A stretch of DNA of 64,000 nucleotides from Asticcacaulis endophyticus (GTDB lineage: Bacteria; Pseudomonadota; Alphaproteobacteria; Caulobacterales; Caulobacteraceae). Location of the stretch: assembly GCF_014652575.1 (NCBI RefSeq), contig NZ_BMZB01000002.1, forward strand, positions 453,482-517,481, read 5' to 3'. The notes under the pieces were generated by a model. It searched no databases and was not told where the DNA came from. It was given only the letters and a program-made list of their open reading frames with translations. This document shows positions 1-8,104 of this stretch, in pieces. Numbering within the stretch: position 1 is the stretch's first letter; every line of letters begins with the position of its first letter. Made by a program: the position numbers and the translations under genes.

Positions 1-906
1 GATTGCCGTCAGCGCGATATCATGCTGGCCTCAACCGGCGTGATCGGGCAGGTGCTGGACGACGCCAAGGTCGCTGCCAAGCTGCCGGAAATTGACGCCG
101 GTTTCAAAGCCGATGCCTGGCATCAGGCCGCGCAAGCGATCATGACCACCGACACCTTCCCCAAGGGCGCCTACGAATTTGCCGAAATCGACGGCGTCGA
201 AGTGCGTATCGCCGGGATCGCCAAGGGCTCCGGCATGATCGCGCCCGATATGGCGACTATGCTGGCCTTTATCGTGACCGACGCCAATCTGTCGGCGGGC
301 GTGCTGCAATCACTGCTCGGGCTCTATACCCGCACGACGTTCAATTGCGTGACGGTTGACGGCGATACCTCAACCAATGACACCGCCCTGCTGTTTGCGA
401 CGGGGGCGTCACGGTCGCCTAAGATCAGTCGAGCCGGTGACCGGCGGCTGTCCGACTTCCGCGTCAAGTTGGAAAAGGTCATGCACAACCTCGCCATCCA
501 GTTGGTGCGCGACGGCGAAGGCGCACGCAAACTGGTCAAGATCAATGTGACCGGCGCGTCATCACCGGCATCAGCCCGTAAGATCGCCAAGTCGATCGCC
601 GAAAGCCCGCTGGTCAAGACCGCCTTTGCGGGCGAAGACGCTAACTGGGGCCGGATCGTCATGGCCGTGGGTAAGACCGAAGAAGAAGTCGACCGTGACC
701 GTATCTCCATCAAATTCGGTGACCTTGTGGCCGCCGAAAACGGTGCTGTGTCGCTAACCTATAACGAAGCCGCCATGAGCGCCTATATGAAAAACGCAGA
801 GCTTGAAGTCAGTGTCGATGTCGGCGTTGGCCGTGGCGCCGCGCATGTCTACACCTGCGACCTGACGCATGGCTATATCAGCATTAATGGTGATTACCGC
901 AGCTAG
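1..906 (+). CDS. argJ: Arginine biosynthesis protein ArgJ, C-terminal part (5' end outside window)
   Basis: This is the C-terminal ~300 residues of the bifunctional glutamate N-acetyltransferase / amino-acid acetyltransferase of the cyclic arginine pathway, which moves acetyl groups between N-acetylornithine and glutamate in the cytoplasm. The frame is open from base 1 (codons for DCRQRDIM precede the first in-window ATG at 22), so the gene starts upstream. The ArgJ self-cleavage region is recognisable as KGSGMIAPDMATMLAF, where the Thr of the ATML motif becomes the N-terminal nucleophile of the beta chain after autoproteolysis (family knowledge). The C-terminus ends in the typical HGYISINGDYRS. 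The TA pair follows after 47 bases. Confidence 0.96.
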   Translation, partial: DCRQRDIMLASTGVIGQVLDDAKVAAKLPEIDAGFKADAWHQAAQAIMTTDTFPKGAYEFAEIDGVEVRIAGIAKGSGMIAPDMATMLAFIVTDANLSAGVLQSLLGLYTRTTFNCVTVDGDTSTNDTALLFATGASRSPKISRAGDRRLSDFRVKLEKVMHNLAIQLVRDGEGARKLVKINVTGASSPASARKIAKSIAESPLVKTAFAGEDANWGRIVMAVGKTEEEVDRDRISIKFGDLVAAENGAVSLTYNEAAMSAYMKNAELEVSVDVGVGRGAAHVYTCDLTHGYISINGDYRS

Positions 907-953
907 GATTGATCTGGACCAATAAATGGTCTAAGTTATGAGGGGAGGTCACC

Positions 954-1211
954 ATGTTTATTTCTGTTACCGATGCCAAGGCTCAACTCACGGATCTGGT
1001 TAGGCGTGCCGAGGCGGGGGATGAGGTTATCCTGACCCGTCACGGGCACGCAGCCGTGCGTCTTGTGCCGGTCAAGGCCCGGCTTAGGCCTGAAGAACGG
1101 CGCAAGCTTTTAGAAGAGTTTCAGAAAAACGCGGGTGCGAAAGTGGCACCAGGCCCCGATGCGGCGCATGCGGCTGATTTCCTTTACGGCGACGATGGTT
1201 TGCCCGGATGA
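954..1211 (+). CDS. Type II antitoxin, Phd/YefM-like, partner of the PIN toxin
   Basis: An 85-residue protein whose first ~45 residues follow the Phd/YefM pattern (FISVTDAKAQLTDLVRRAEAGDEV, ILTRHGHAAVRLV): a short DNA-binding fold that dimerises and represses its own operon. The C-terminal ~40 residues are charged and probably disordered until bound to the toxin, as usual for such antitoxins. A GGGAGG ribosome-binding site lies 6 bases before the ATG. The last codon and stop overlap the toxin start (ATGA at 1208-1211), implying translational coupling. The family assignment is from the N-terminal motif; the toxin-neutralising role is inferred from the pairing. Confidence 0.85.
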   Translation: MFISVTDAKAQLTDLVRRAEAGDEVILTRHGHAAVRLVPVKARLRPEERRKLLEEFQKNAGAKVAPGPDAAHAADFLYGDDGLPG

Positions 1212-1591
1212 TTGTCGTCGATAGTTCGGCGCTTATTTCAATTGTATTGAAAGAGCCTGCGGGGGACGCCTGCATCGAGGTGCTGGAAGCAGCCGAGAGG
1301 TTACTGGTTTCAGCGGCTATTCTGGCGGAGGTTTCTGTCGTTGCCGGCCATCGTGGCTTTTTGGGGGATTTGCAGACCTTGATAGACCGTCTTGATATCG
1401 AGATCGTTCCCGCAGATGAGCATGTCGCTGAAATGGTCACAGCGGCCTATATGGCGTGGGGGAAGGGGCGGCACAAAGCGTCCTTAAATCTTATGGACTG
1501 TTTTTCCTATGTTACCGCCAAAGCCTATGAATGTCCGTTGCTGTTCGTCGGCAATGATTTTTCCCAAACCGATGTTGTGAGCGCTCTATGA
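1208..1591 (+). CDS. vapC: PIN-domain ribonuclease toxin, VapC family
   Basis: 127 residues, the normal VapC length. PIN domains are Mg2+-dependent endoribonucleases, commonly cutting tRNA or rRNA when the antitoxin is lost. The four acidic metal-binding positions are visible: D5 in VVDSSAL, E41 in ILAEVSVV, D97 in NLMDCFSY and D117 in VGNDFSQTD, so the enzyme looks intact. Its start overlaps the antitoxin stop, and its stop overlaps the mutT start (ATGA at 1588-1591), so toxin and mutT are likely translated from one message. The exact RNA target cannot be read from the sequence. Confidence 0.88.
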   Translation: MIVVDSSALISIVLKEPAGDACIEVLEAAERLLVSAAILAEVSVVAGHRGFLGDLQTLIDRLDIEIVPADEHVAEMVTAAYMAWGKGRHKASLNLMDCFSYVTAKAYECPLLFVGNDFSQTDVVSAL

Positions 1592-1986
1592 AAACCATCC
1601 TGGTAGTCGCCGCCGCCCTTGTGGATGATGACGGTCGAGTGCTGATCGCCCAGCGGCCAGAGGGTAAACAACTGGCGGGGCTGTGGGAGTTTCCTGGCGG
1701 CAAGGTTGAAGCCGGGGAAACCCCCGAAGCGGCCCTGATCCGTGAACTTAACGAAGAACTGGGCATTACCGTCAAGCAGGCGTGCCTGGCGCCATTTGTG
1801 TTCGCGTCCCACACCTATGAGACGTTTCACCTGCTGATGCCGCTGTACCTGATCCGCCGCTGGGACGGGCAACCCACGGCTATTGAGCATCAGGCTATCA
1901 AATGGGTAAAGCCCAATGACATGCGCAGCTATCCCATGCCGCCCGCCGATGATCCTCTGGTCGCCTATCTGGTCGATTTTATATAA
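1588..1986 (+). CDS. mutT: 8-oxo-dGTP diphosphatase MutT (Nudix hydrolase)
   Basis: 132 residues. MutT hydrolyses 8-oxo-dGTP to the monophosphate, keeping oxidised guanine out of DNA. The full Nudix box is present at residues 38-60 (GGKVEAGETPEAALIRELNE followed by ELGI), matching GX5EX7REUXEEXGU with all metal-binding glutamates. The GLWEFPGGKVE stretch and the length fit the MutT subgroup rather than a broad Nudix hydrolase. The ATG overlaps the vapC stop by four bases. A perfect hairpin follows immediately after the stop. Confidence 0.9.
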   Translation: MKTILVVAAALVDDDGRVLIAQRPEGKQLAGLWEFPGGKVEAGETPEAALIRELNEELGITVKQACLAPFVFASHTYETFHLLMPLYLIRRWDGQPTAIEHQAIKWVKPNDMRSYPMPPADDPLVAYLVDFI

Positions 1987-1989
1987 CTC

Positions 1990-2029
1990 CCCCTTCCATC
2001 TTTTTGCTTGAGCAAAAAGATGGAAGGGG
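1990..2029. repeat. Perfect 19-bp inverted repeat after mutT
   Basis: Arms 1990-2008 and 2011-2029 are exact reverse complements (CCCCTTCCATCTTTTTGCT / AGCAAAAAGATGGAAGGGG) with only TG between them. A second short hairpin, CCCCG-AAA-CGGGG, lies at 2041-2053. It could act as a transcription terminator for the argJ-TA-mutT unit, but there is no T-run directly after the stem, and the perfect symmetry is also typical of dispersed intergenic palindromes. Confidence 0.75.
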
Positions 2030-2126
2030 CCGCCCCGTTACCCCGAAACGGGGAAAGGGGTACAACATTTGGCATAATGGCTATTTCTAGATATCCGCTC
2101 CTGTAAGAACGGAGCGCCTCCGATGC

Positions 2127-2327
2127 TTAAAATGGATCAATGGCCCGTAATTCTGAAGAGCTTATCTCGCCTCGTAAAAACTTTAGCTGTGCGATGAAGC
2201 GGTAGTTTCGGTCTTGGCAAATGTCGTGTAGCGGGTAGTTGGGATTCGTCTCCGTAACCACGGACTCTGTTCCGTCAATAAGATAGTGGAGGCGTTCGAT
2301 TTCAGCCTGAATGAATTGCGTGCACAT
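2127..2327 (-). CDS. Hypothetical protein, 66 aa
   Basis: Not a family I recognise. The predicted protein is small and mildly acidic, with an amphipathic N-terminal helix (MCTQFIQAEIERLHYLIDGT) and a central CQDRNYRFIAQLKFLRGEIS segment that reads like real coding sequence. The start is supported by a GGAG six bases upstream of the ATG. It stands alone between mutT and tRNA-Thr. An overlapping minus-strand frame at 2183-2392 has poorer composition and no comparable ribosome-binding site, so it is treated as a shadow. Confidence 0.5.
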   Translation of the reverse strand: MCTQFIQAEIERLHYLIDGTESVVTETNPNYPLHDICQDRNYRFIAQLKFLRGEISSSELRAIDPF

Positions 2328-2454
2328 ACACGTCTCCTGCGATGTAAATGAGGAAGTTTTCGTGTTTCAATGCGGACTTCAGCCGTGGCCACGGGCCTTT
2401 TCAGACATCAAAGATGTGGTTAACGTCTTGATTTGTCAAGATGTGCATATGAAG

Positions 2455-2484
2455 AAGGCCCGAACCCTTTAGGGGTCGGGCCTT
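2455..2484 (-). terminator. Terminator of tRNA-Thr
   Basis: On the minus strand, 2 bases after the tRNA 3' end, there is a hairpin with an 8-bp stem (AAGGCCCG/CGGGCCTT) extended by ACCC/GGGT around a short loop. The following CTTCTTC tract is a weak U-run, so termination is likely but not textbook. Confidence 0.6.
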
Positions 2485-2486
2485 CG

Positions 2487-2561
<75 letters not shown>

Positions 2562-2593
2562 ATAGGACGAATAAACATCGTCCGAGGGGTGCG

Positions 2594-2623
2594 GCTATAG
2601 CGAAACTTATTCGGCAACGCAAA
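2594..2623 (-). promoter_or_regulatory. Likely sigma-70 promoter of tRNA-Thr
   Basis: Read on the minus strand, TTTGCG (2623-2618), 18 bases, then TATAGC (2599-2594), about 33 bases before the tRNA 5' end. The spacing is reasonable and the -10 resembles that of the tRNA-Phe promoter at 8407. Sequence match only. Confidence 0.45.
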
Positions 2624-2733
2624 GCAAAAAATGAGATAATCTGTGAATTGTTGCCGAAAGGGGGCTGATTTATAACTCGCCACGGCGGTTATATAAGCTT
2701 AAATCGTCCTCTCGTTCACCCATCCGCAGCGTA

Positions 2734-2901
2734 ATGTCCGAAAAAACCGCTTCCCCCACACCCGAAGAGGTGCGCACCAAGGCTCAGGCCGATAAGGCTA
2801 AGCGTCTGGCTGACGCCCTGCGCCATAATCTTAAGCGCCGTAAGGCGGCCACAAGCCCCACCTCGGCCACGGATAGCCCCACATCCCAAGACGACGCATA
2901 A
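2734..2901 (+). CDS. Small conserved-looking protein upstream of murA, 55 aa
   Basis: A short reading frame beginning MSEKTASPTPEEVRTKAQAD and ending SPTSQDDA. The middle is a strongly basic, alanine-rich helix (KAKRLADALRHNLKRRKAA) flanked by disordered Ser/Thr/Pro-rich ends, a composition typical of small alphaproteobacterial proteins. It sits 109 bases upstream of murA on the same strand. I recall similar short proteins in front of murA in Caulobacterales, but cannot verify this here. No strong ribosome-binding site is visible. Function unknown; nucleic-acid binding is possible from the basic helix but is a guess. Confidence 0.6.
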   Translation: MSEKTASPTPEEVRTKAQADKAKRLADALRHNLKRRKAATSPTSATDSPTSQDDA

Positions 2902-3010
2902 AGACGACGCATAAAACGGTGTTGCCATAGTCTATATTCGATGTAGAACCGCTAATCCGCGCTGTGAGTCATAGCTCTGGCCCTCTGCATATAGTTTACA
3001 AGGCGTATTT

Positions 3011-4309
3011 ATGGATCGTATAGCCATCGAAGGCGGCACACCCCTGTTCGGCGATATCCCCATCAGCGGGGCTAAAAACTCGGCCATCAAACTGATGGCG
3101 GCGTCATTATTGACCTCTGAGCCGCTGCGCCTCACCAATATGCCGCGTCTGGCCGATACGCGCCTTCTGGGGCGATTGCTGACCCGTTTGGGGACGCAGA
3201 TCACCGAATCCGATGGGCCAGACGGTCAGGAAACCATCCTGCACACGCCGGAAATCACTTCGGCCTTTGCGCCCTATGATCTGGTGCGTCAGATGCGGGC
3301 GTCGTTCAATGTGCTGGGGCCGCTGCTGGCGCGTACCGGCCATGCCAAGGTGTCTTTGCCCGGCGGATGCACCATTGGTGCGCGTCCGGTTGATCTGCAT
3401 CTCAAAGCCCTTGAGGCTTTGGGCGCGCATATCGACATGCACGAAGGCTATGTCTTTGCGCAGGCCCCGCGCGGCCTCAAAGGGGCCGAGATCGAGTTTC
3501 CGTTCGTCAGCGTCGGCGCTACTGAGCATGCCCTGATGGCGGCAACCTTGGCGCAGGGCACGACCGTTTTCAAAAACGCCGCCTGTGAGCCCGAAATCGA
3601 AGACCTGGCGCTATGCCTGAACGCGATGGGAGCCAAGGTCTCCGGGGCTGGCACGCCGACGATCGTGGTTGAGGGCGTCGCGTCGCTGCATGGGGCTGAC
3701 TGGAGCGTCATCTGTGACCGGATCGAAGCTGGCACCTATGCGGTTGCGGGCGCTATGGCCGGCGGCGAAGTGCGCCTGACCAAGGTGCGGCCGGAACTGA
3801 TCCAGATCCTGCTTGATAAGATGGTTGAGGCGGGCTGCGAGATTTCGACGACCGCCGATACGGTCACCATTAAGCGTGGCGCGGGCCGCCTTAAGCCGGT
3901 TGATGTGACGACCGGCGTCTATCCGGGCTTTGCCACCGACCTTCAGGCTCAGTTCATGGCCCTGATGACCATGGCCGATGGCGAAAGCGTCATCCGCGAG
4001 ACGATCTTTGAGAACCGTTTCATGCATGTGCCGGAACTGGGCCGTCTGGGGACCGACATCACGGTTCACGGCCCGGAAGCGCGGGTGCGCGGGGTTGAGG
4101 AACTTCGCGGGGCGCAGGTTATGGCCACTGATCTCAGAGCCTCGGCCTGTCTGGTCATTGCCGGTTTGGCCGCGCGAGGCGAAACTGTGGTCAACCGCGT
4201 CTATCATCTGGATCGTGGTTTTGAAAATCTTGAAGGCAAGTTGTCGGCGTGCGGGGCAAAGATCAAGCGCCTCAAAAGCGATGATCCGATGCCCGAAGAA
4301 CTGGAATAG
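3011..4309 (+). CDS. murA: UDP-N-acetylglucosamine 1-carboxyvinyltransferase MurA
   Basis: 432 residues, full length for the family. MurA transfers enolpyruvate from PEP to UDP-GlcNAc, the first committed step of peptidoglycan synthesis, in the cytoplasm. The N-terminus shows the substrate-binding [15 protein letters not shown], and the mobile loop carries the catalytic cysteine at C120 within [17 protein letters not shown] cysteine here is the form expected to be sensitive to fosfomycin (family knowledge). Repeated inside-out alpha/beta folds run to the C-terminus, ending in the usual [21 protein letters not shown]2948 and UPF0262 genes follow closely and are probably co-transcribed. Confidence 0.98.
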   Translation: MDRIAIEGGTPLFGDIPISGAKNSAIKLMAASLLTSEPLRLTNMPRLADTRLLGRLLTRLGTQITESDGPDGQETILHTPEITSAFAPYDLVRQMRASFNVLGPLLARTGHAKVSLPGGCTIGARPVDLHLKALEALGAHIDMHEGYVFAQAPRGLKGAEIEFPFVSVGATEHALMAATLAQGTTVFKNAACEPEIEDLALCLNAMGAKVSGAGTPTIVVEGVASLHGADWSVICDRIEAGTYAVAGAMAGGEVRLTKVRPELIQILLDKMVEAGCEISTTADTVTIKRGAGRLKPVDVTTGVYPGFATDLQAQFMALMTMADGESVIRETIFENRFMHVPELGRLGTDITVHGPEARVRGVEELRGAQVMATDLRASACLVIAGLAARGETVVNRVYHLDRGFENLEGKLSACGAKIKRLKSDDPMPEELE

Positions 4310-4320
4310 GCACGGGACGG

Positions 4321-4785
4321 ATGTTCGGGCTCTTTAAAAAACGATCACAGCCCAAACCGCTGCGCCTGATGGCGCAATCGGCTGAGGATGTCACGCCGAT
4401 TGCCGCCCTTATTCAGGACGCCGCCCTGCGTGGGGTTGGCCTGAACTATGACCCGAAGGCGCGTCATTTCATGCTGCGCATGAACCGCTTTTGCCATGAA
4501 CAGGTGACGTCCGTGCCGCTGCGCGCGCCGTGCGTGCTGCAAATCCATAGTGTGCTTAAGGTCAGGTCGCGTGGGATCGACCTTAAGCGCCGGGTTCAGG
4601 CCCTGAGCGTGCTGACTATGGAGGCCACGCCGCGTGAGGACGGGGCCTATGAGTTGCTGCTGACCTTTGCGGGGGCGCAGGGCAATCAGCTCTGCCTTGA
4701 GGTCGAATGTCTTGATATACTGCTGATGGATCTGGCCGCGCCCCACCGCGCCCAGTCCGTGCCTGATCATAATATAGAGGACTAA
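4321..4785 (+). CDS. DUF2948 family protein
   Basis: 154 residues, starting 11 bases after murA. The pattern of LRLMAQSAEDVTPIAALIQD, then LNYDPKARHFMLRMNRFCHE, then VLKVRSRGIDLKRRVQALSVL matches my memory of DUF2948, a cytoplasmic family of unknown function found next to murA in alphaproteobacteria. The C-terminal part (LLLTFAGAQGNQLCLEVECLDILLMDL) suggests a compact beta-rich fold. No signal peptide or membrane segment. The tight linkage to murA suggests co-expression only; no biochemical role can be stated. Confidence 0.8.
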   Translation: MFGLFKKRSQPKPLRLMAQSAEDVTPIAALIQDAALRGVGLNYDPKARHFMLRMNRFCHEQVTSVPLRAPCVLQIHSVLKVRSRGIDLKRRVQALSVLTMEATPREDGAYELLLTFAGAQGNQLCLEVECLDILLMDLAAPHRAQSVPDHNIED

Positions 4786-4790
4786 AGCCC

Positions 4791-5246
4791 ATGCGTTTGG
4801 CCCGTATCGAGATTGATGACACAAGCCTGTCTGCGGCCACCCCCGAAGTGGAGCATGAGCGTAAGGTCGCCATTTTCGATCTGATCGAAAAGAACAGCTT
4901 CACGCCCGATGGTGGCGGCGAGGGGCCTTATGATCTGCGGCTGGCCTATGAAGACAGCCGGTTGGTGTTCGATGTGACAGGCCCTGACTATGCGCGCAAG
5001 TTCATGCTGTCGCTGGCGCCATTCAAGCAAATCTCGCGCGACTATGCCATGATCTGCGAAAGCTACCATGATGCCTTGAAGAATGCGACGCCGACCCAGA
5101 TCGAGTCGATCGACATGGGCCGCCGCGGGGTTCACAACGAAGGGGCTGAACTGCTGACCGAGCGCCTGGCGGGTAAGATCGCCATTGATCATGAAACGGC
5201 GCGCCGCCTGTTTACGCTGGTCCATGCCCTGCATTTGCGGGCCTAA
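4791..5246 (+). CDS. UPF0262 family protein
   Basis: 151 residues. The family signature is clear: PEVEHERKVAIFDLIEKNSF, then LVFDVTGPDYARKFMLSLAPFKQISRDYAMICESYHDA, then TQIESIDMGRRGVHNEGAELLTERL and a C-terminal ARRLFTLVHALHLR. UPF0262 is conserved in alphaproteobacteria without known function. It starts 5 bases after the DUF2948 stop, forming a probable murA-DUF2948-UPF0262 operon. Cytoplasmic by composition. Confidence 0.9.
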   Translation: MRLARIEIDDTSLSAATPEVEHERKVAIFDLIEKNSFTPDGGGEGPYDLRLAYEDSRLVFDVTGPDYARKFMLSLAPFKQISRDYAMICESYHDALKNATPTQIESIDMGRRGVHNEGAELLTERLAGKIAIDHETARRLFTLVHALHLRA

Positions 5247-5551
5247 ACTTGTTGCATAAAGGTCGCATTTTCTGTGGCTGACGGTTTTGACAGCGTTTTC
5301 CGCATCGCATTTTTATTCTGACTATCCCGTTGAAATAACTAAAATTTAATGTAGATTAACGATCGTTCATCAAGGTGGCCGGATCTGGGCAAATCCGCCA
5401 TATTTGTCACTGAATGCCCCTAAATGACCTTCTCACGGTCACACATGCCCTGATCTCAGCGCCTATATTCATTCAGGTCGGAACGCGAAATTGTTTGTGC
5501 GTTCCGCCGGGATCACATCCCACCCCTGAAAGTAAAAATAGGAGCATACCC
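5247..5551. promoter_or_regulatory. 305-base intergenic region upstream of the outer-membrane protein gene
   Basis: No convincing gene. It is locally AT-rich around 5336-5370 and contains TTAA-N6-TTAA (5346-5359) followed by AACGATCGTT, a short palindrome (5358-5367). It most likely carries the promoter and leader of the downstream barrel gene, whose AGGAG site is at 5540-5544. A longer in-frame extension to 5414 exists, but its residues do not look like protein and lie upstream of the clear signal peptide. Confidence 0.45.
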
Positions 5552-6058
5552 ATGAACAAGATCATCGCCTCTGCCGCCGCCCTGGCTCTGGTTGCCACCG
5601 CCGGTATCGCCAGCGCTGAAACCTATGGGTCGATCGGCGTCCAGAACTCAAAGACCTCCAAGTCCGATTCCAGCCTGAACTCTATCAACGCCCGCGTCGG
5701 TAAAAAGATTACCCCGCACTTCGGCGTTGAAGGTGAAGCGGCCGTCGGCACGAATTCCGATTCCAACGCCACCGGCACCTATAAGCAGACCCACCGTCTG
5801 GGGGCCTATGCCGTAGGCTACCTGCCGGTGACGGAAAACATTGAACTGATCGGCCGCGCCGGTGTGTCTAACACCCGCCTTAAGCGCCCCGAAGGCGTTA
5901 ACATGGTCGAAAACGGCAATGCCTTCGACTATGGCGTCGGCGCTCAGTATAAGGTCAATGACACCTATGCCGTCCGCGGTGACTACACCCGCTCTGAGTA
6001 TCGTGAAAAGCACGGCGATTCTGACACGGTGTCTTTGAATCTTGTCCGCAAGTTCTGA
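5552..6058 (+). CDS. Small outer-membrane beta-barrel (porin-like) protein
   Basis: 168 residues from the ATG at 5552, chosen because an AGGAG lies 7 bases upstream and a classic signal peptide begins here (MNKIIASAAALALVATAGIA, cleavage after ASA). The mature part has alternating hydrophobic/polar strands (YGSIGVQ, INARVGKKITPHFGVEGEAAVG, RLGAYAVGYLPV, NIELIGRAGVSNT, FDYGVGAQYKV, YAVRGDYTRSEYR) and ends VSLNLVRKF, the terminal aromatic of outer-membrane barrels. The size fits an eight-stranded OmpA/Opa-like barrel. Specific function unknown. A strong terminator follows. Confidence 0.85.
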   Translation: MNKIIASAAALALVATAGIASAETYGSIGVQNSKTSKSDSSLNSINARVGKKITPHFGVEGEAAVGTNSDSNATGTYKQTHRLGAYAVGYLPVTENIELIGRAGVSNTRLKRPEGVNMVENGNAFDYGVGAQYKVNDTYAVRGDYTRSEYREKHGDSDTVSLNLVRKF

Positions 6059-6085
6059 TAAGCCCCTCATCAGAACTGTATCCCT

Positions 6086-6122
6086 AAAGCCCCGGTGTGC
6101 GCCCCTGCACCGGGGCTTTTCT
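6086..6122 (+). terminator. Rho-independent terminator after the barrel gene
   Basis: Twelve-base arms AAAGCCCCGGTG (6086-6097) and CACCGGGGCTTT (6108-6119) pair perfectly around a 10-base loop, followed by TTCTT. It lies 28 bases after the stop codon at 6058. Confidence 0.9.
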
Positions 6123-6245
6123 TAAGCTTGCGTCTTTTTACTTTTCTCCAAACCCTAATAGGTATAAAGGAGGCGCTCCTGAACGGAGCGCCCGCGCTCA
6201 TGCGTGTGAGATTCGCACTGTTCCCCAATTTTTTGAGAAGGCCGA

Positions 6246-6464
6246 ATGGCAAAAGAAGAGCTTTTAGAGTTTCCGGGTACCGTCATTGAACTGCTGCCGA
6301 ACGCGACCTTTCGCGTGAAGCTTGAGAACGATCACGAAATCATCGCCCATACGGCGGGTAAGATGCGTAAAAACCGCATCCGCGTATTGGCCGGCGACAA
6401 GATCATGGTCGAAATGACGCCTTATGACCTGACCAAGGGTCGTATCACCTACCGCTTTAAGTAA
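6246..6464 (+). CDS. infA: Translation initiation factor IF-1
   Basis: 72 residues, exactly the usual length. IF-1 binds the ribosomal A site during initiation together with IF-2 and IF-3. The S1-like OB fold is evident in [39 protein letters not shown] and [20 protein letters not shown]. It heads an infA-maf-RNase E/G-yacG run with tight spacing. The upstream interval 6123-6245 probably contains its promoter. Confidence 0.98.
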   Translation: MAKEELLEFPGTVIELLPNATFRVKLENDHEIIAHTAGKMRKNRIRVLAGDKIMVEMTPYDLTKGRITYRFK

Positions 6465-6479
6465 GCTCGCGCTCCGGTG

Positions 6480-7067
6480 ATGGGCGTGACCGCAAACCTT
6501 ATTTTGGCCAGCGCCAGCCCCCGAAGGCTGGCGCTTTTGCAACAGATCGGCATCGTGCCTGACCGGGTTATGGCGGCTGATCTGGATGAAACTCCGTTAA
6601 AACTTGAAACCCCACGCGAACTGGCCGGACGGTTGAGCCGCGCCAAGGCGAACGCCGTGTTTGCAACGCTTGAGACGCCGGGCTTTGTGCTGGCCGCCGA
6701 TACGGTGGTGTGCGTGGGCCGCCGTATCCTGCCCAAGGCCGAGACCGATCAGGAGGTCGCGGATTGTCTTAAACTGCTGTCGGGTCGTAATCATCGGGTG
6801 TTGACGGGCATTGCGGTTGTGGCCCCAGGTGGACGGGTATCGGCGCGGGTGGTGGCGACGCGGCTGGGGTTCAAGCGCCTAAGCGCTGTCGAACTCAAAG
6901 CCTATGTCGCCAGCGGTGAAGGTCTGGGCAAGGCCGGGGGTTACGGTATTCAGGGCATTGCCGGTGGCTATGTCATCCAACTGGTCGGCAGCTATACCTC
7001 CGTGGTCGGCTTGCCGCTTTATGAAACCCGCTGCCTGCTGGAGGGTGCTGGGTACACCGTCCCATGA
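6480..7067 (+). CDS. maf: Maf-family nucleoside triphosphate pyrophosphatase
   Basis: About 195 residues. Maf proteins hydrolyse non-canonical or regulatory nucleoside triphosphates (dTTP/UTP or modified bases) to monophosphates. The N-terminal signature LILASASPRRLALLQQIGI, then AADTVVCVGRRILPKAET, then GGYGIQGIAGGYVIQLVGSYTSVVGLPLYET are characteristic. The start could be the GTG at 6477 or the ATG at 6480; ATG is preferred. The stop overlaps the RNase gene start (ATGA, 7064-7067), indicating coupling. Confidence 0.93.
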   Translation: MGVTANLILASASPRRLALLQQIGIVPDRVMAADLDETPLKLETPRELAGRLSRAKANAVFATLETPGFVLAADTVVCVGRRILPKAETDQEVADCLKLLSGRNHRVLTGIAVVAPGGRVSARVVATRLGFKRLSAVELKAYVASGEGLGKAGGYGIQGIAGGYVIQLVGSYTSVVGLPLYETRCLLEGAGYTVP

Positions 7068-8095
7068 GTGTGGTTCTTTATTACCATAGCCGGTTCGGGA
7101 TTGCGCGGGGTGCGCTCTATCTCAATGGCCAGCCCCACTATTATGACGAAGGACTTGAGATTGATCCGTCCTGCGCGCGGGTTGGTGTGCGTTCAGTGGC
7201 CCGTTTGTCAGGCCGGGCGGGCGGGGTGAATTTCCTGACCCTGGCGGATGGGGTTGAGGCCGTGCTGGATCTGCCCCAGAACATTAAGGCTCCGGCATTG
7301 GGGGCAGCGGTCGAGGTCGAGATCATCGCGGAGGCCCGTCGTGATAAACGCGCCCGCGCCAATTTCATTAAGCTGTCCGAAGGCGAACCGCGCCGGATAA
7401 CGCCGCCGATGTCGGTTAAAGCGGCGCTGCTGCGGCACGCACCGGACGCCCGTCTGGTTGAGGGTGATGACGCCGCAGACTATCTCGATGCCGCCGAAAC
7501 CGAGGCCCTGTCGCCGTCAGGGCCGATGTCGAACGGTGGCTATTTGAGCATCGAGCCGACCCGCGCCCTGATCGCCTGCGATGTGGATGCAGGCGCCGCT
7601 GATACTATCGCCGCCTCGCCCAAGCAATGGGCACGGCAGTGCAATGAGCGGGCGATATTCGAGGTGGCGCGGCGGTTGCGGTTATCCAATCTGGCGGGCC
7701 TTGTGGTGGTCGATCTGATCGGGCGCAGGCATGATGCGGATATCATCCGGGGGCTGGCGCAGACGGCCTTTGGCGATGAGGCCGCACGCCTGATCATAGC
7801 GCCGGTTACCAAATTCGGTACACTGGAATTCATCCGACCGTGGGGGGCGGCTCCTCTGCGTGACCTGGCCTATGATGAGGCCGGGCGTCTGCGCCCCGAC
7901 CGCGCGGCGCGTCTGCTGCTGCGGCAGGCGGCTGAGGCAGGCCGTCATGATGGTGGGCGACTGCTGACGATCCGTGCGCCGTCGGTGGTGATTGACGCCG
8001 TGCGCGACTATATCAAAGGCTCGCTCGATCCGCTGACCGCGCGCCTGAAGCTTGAACGTGATGATGCGGCTCCAATGGCCGGAAAGATTGTATAG
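7064..8095 (+). CDS. rng: Short ribonuclease E/G family protein
   Basis: 343 residues, markedly shorter than E. coli RNase G (~489). RNase E/G enzymes are endoribonucleases in RNA decay and rRNA processing. The C-terminal catalytic half has SIEPTRALIACDVDAG and LAGLVVVDLIGRR, aligning with the family's two metal-binding aspartate regions. The N-terminal S1-like part is reduced (ARGALYLNGQPHYYDEG, DGVEAVLDLP). This compact form next to maf and yacG is, as far as I recall, usual in Caulobacterales. Whether it has retained full activity cannot be judged from sequence alone. Confidence 0.82.
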   Translation: MSVVLYYHSRFGIARGALYLNGQPHYYDEGLEIDPSCARVGVRSVARLSGRAGGVNFLTLADGVEAVLDLPQNIKAPALGAAVEVEIIAEARRDKRARANFIKLSEGEPRRITPPMSVKAALLRHAPDARLVEGDDAADYLDAAETEALSPSGPMSNGGYLSIEPTRALIACDVDAGAADTIAASPKQWARQCNERAIFEVARRLRLSNLAGLVVVDLIGRRHDADIIRGLAQTAFGDEAARLIIAPVTKFGTLEFIRPWGAAPLRDLAYDEAGRLRPDRAARLLLRQAAEAGRHDGGRLLTIRAPSVVIDAVRDYIKGSLDPLTARLKLERDDAAPMAGKIV

Positions 8096-8104
8096 GACAA
8101 CACC

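Noticed and set aside
2183-2392. Minus-strand ORF of 69 aa overlapping the 66-aa gene
   Set aside because: Arg/Ser/Thr-rich out-of-frame translation with no ribosome-binding site; the other frame reads better.
5346-5359. TTAA-N6-TTAA resembling a CtrA binding site
   Set aside because: The CtrA consensus has a 7-base spacer; AT-rich surroundings make chance likely.
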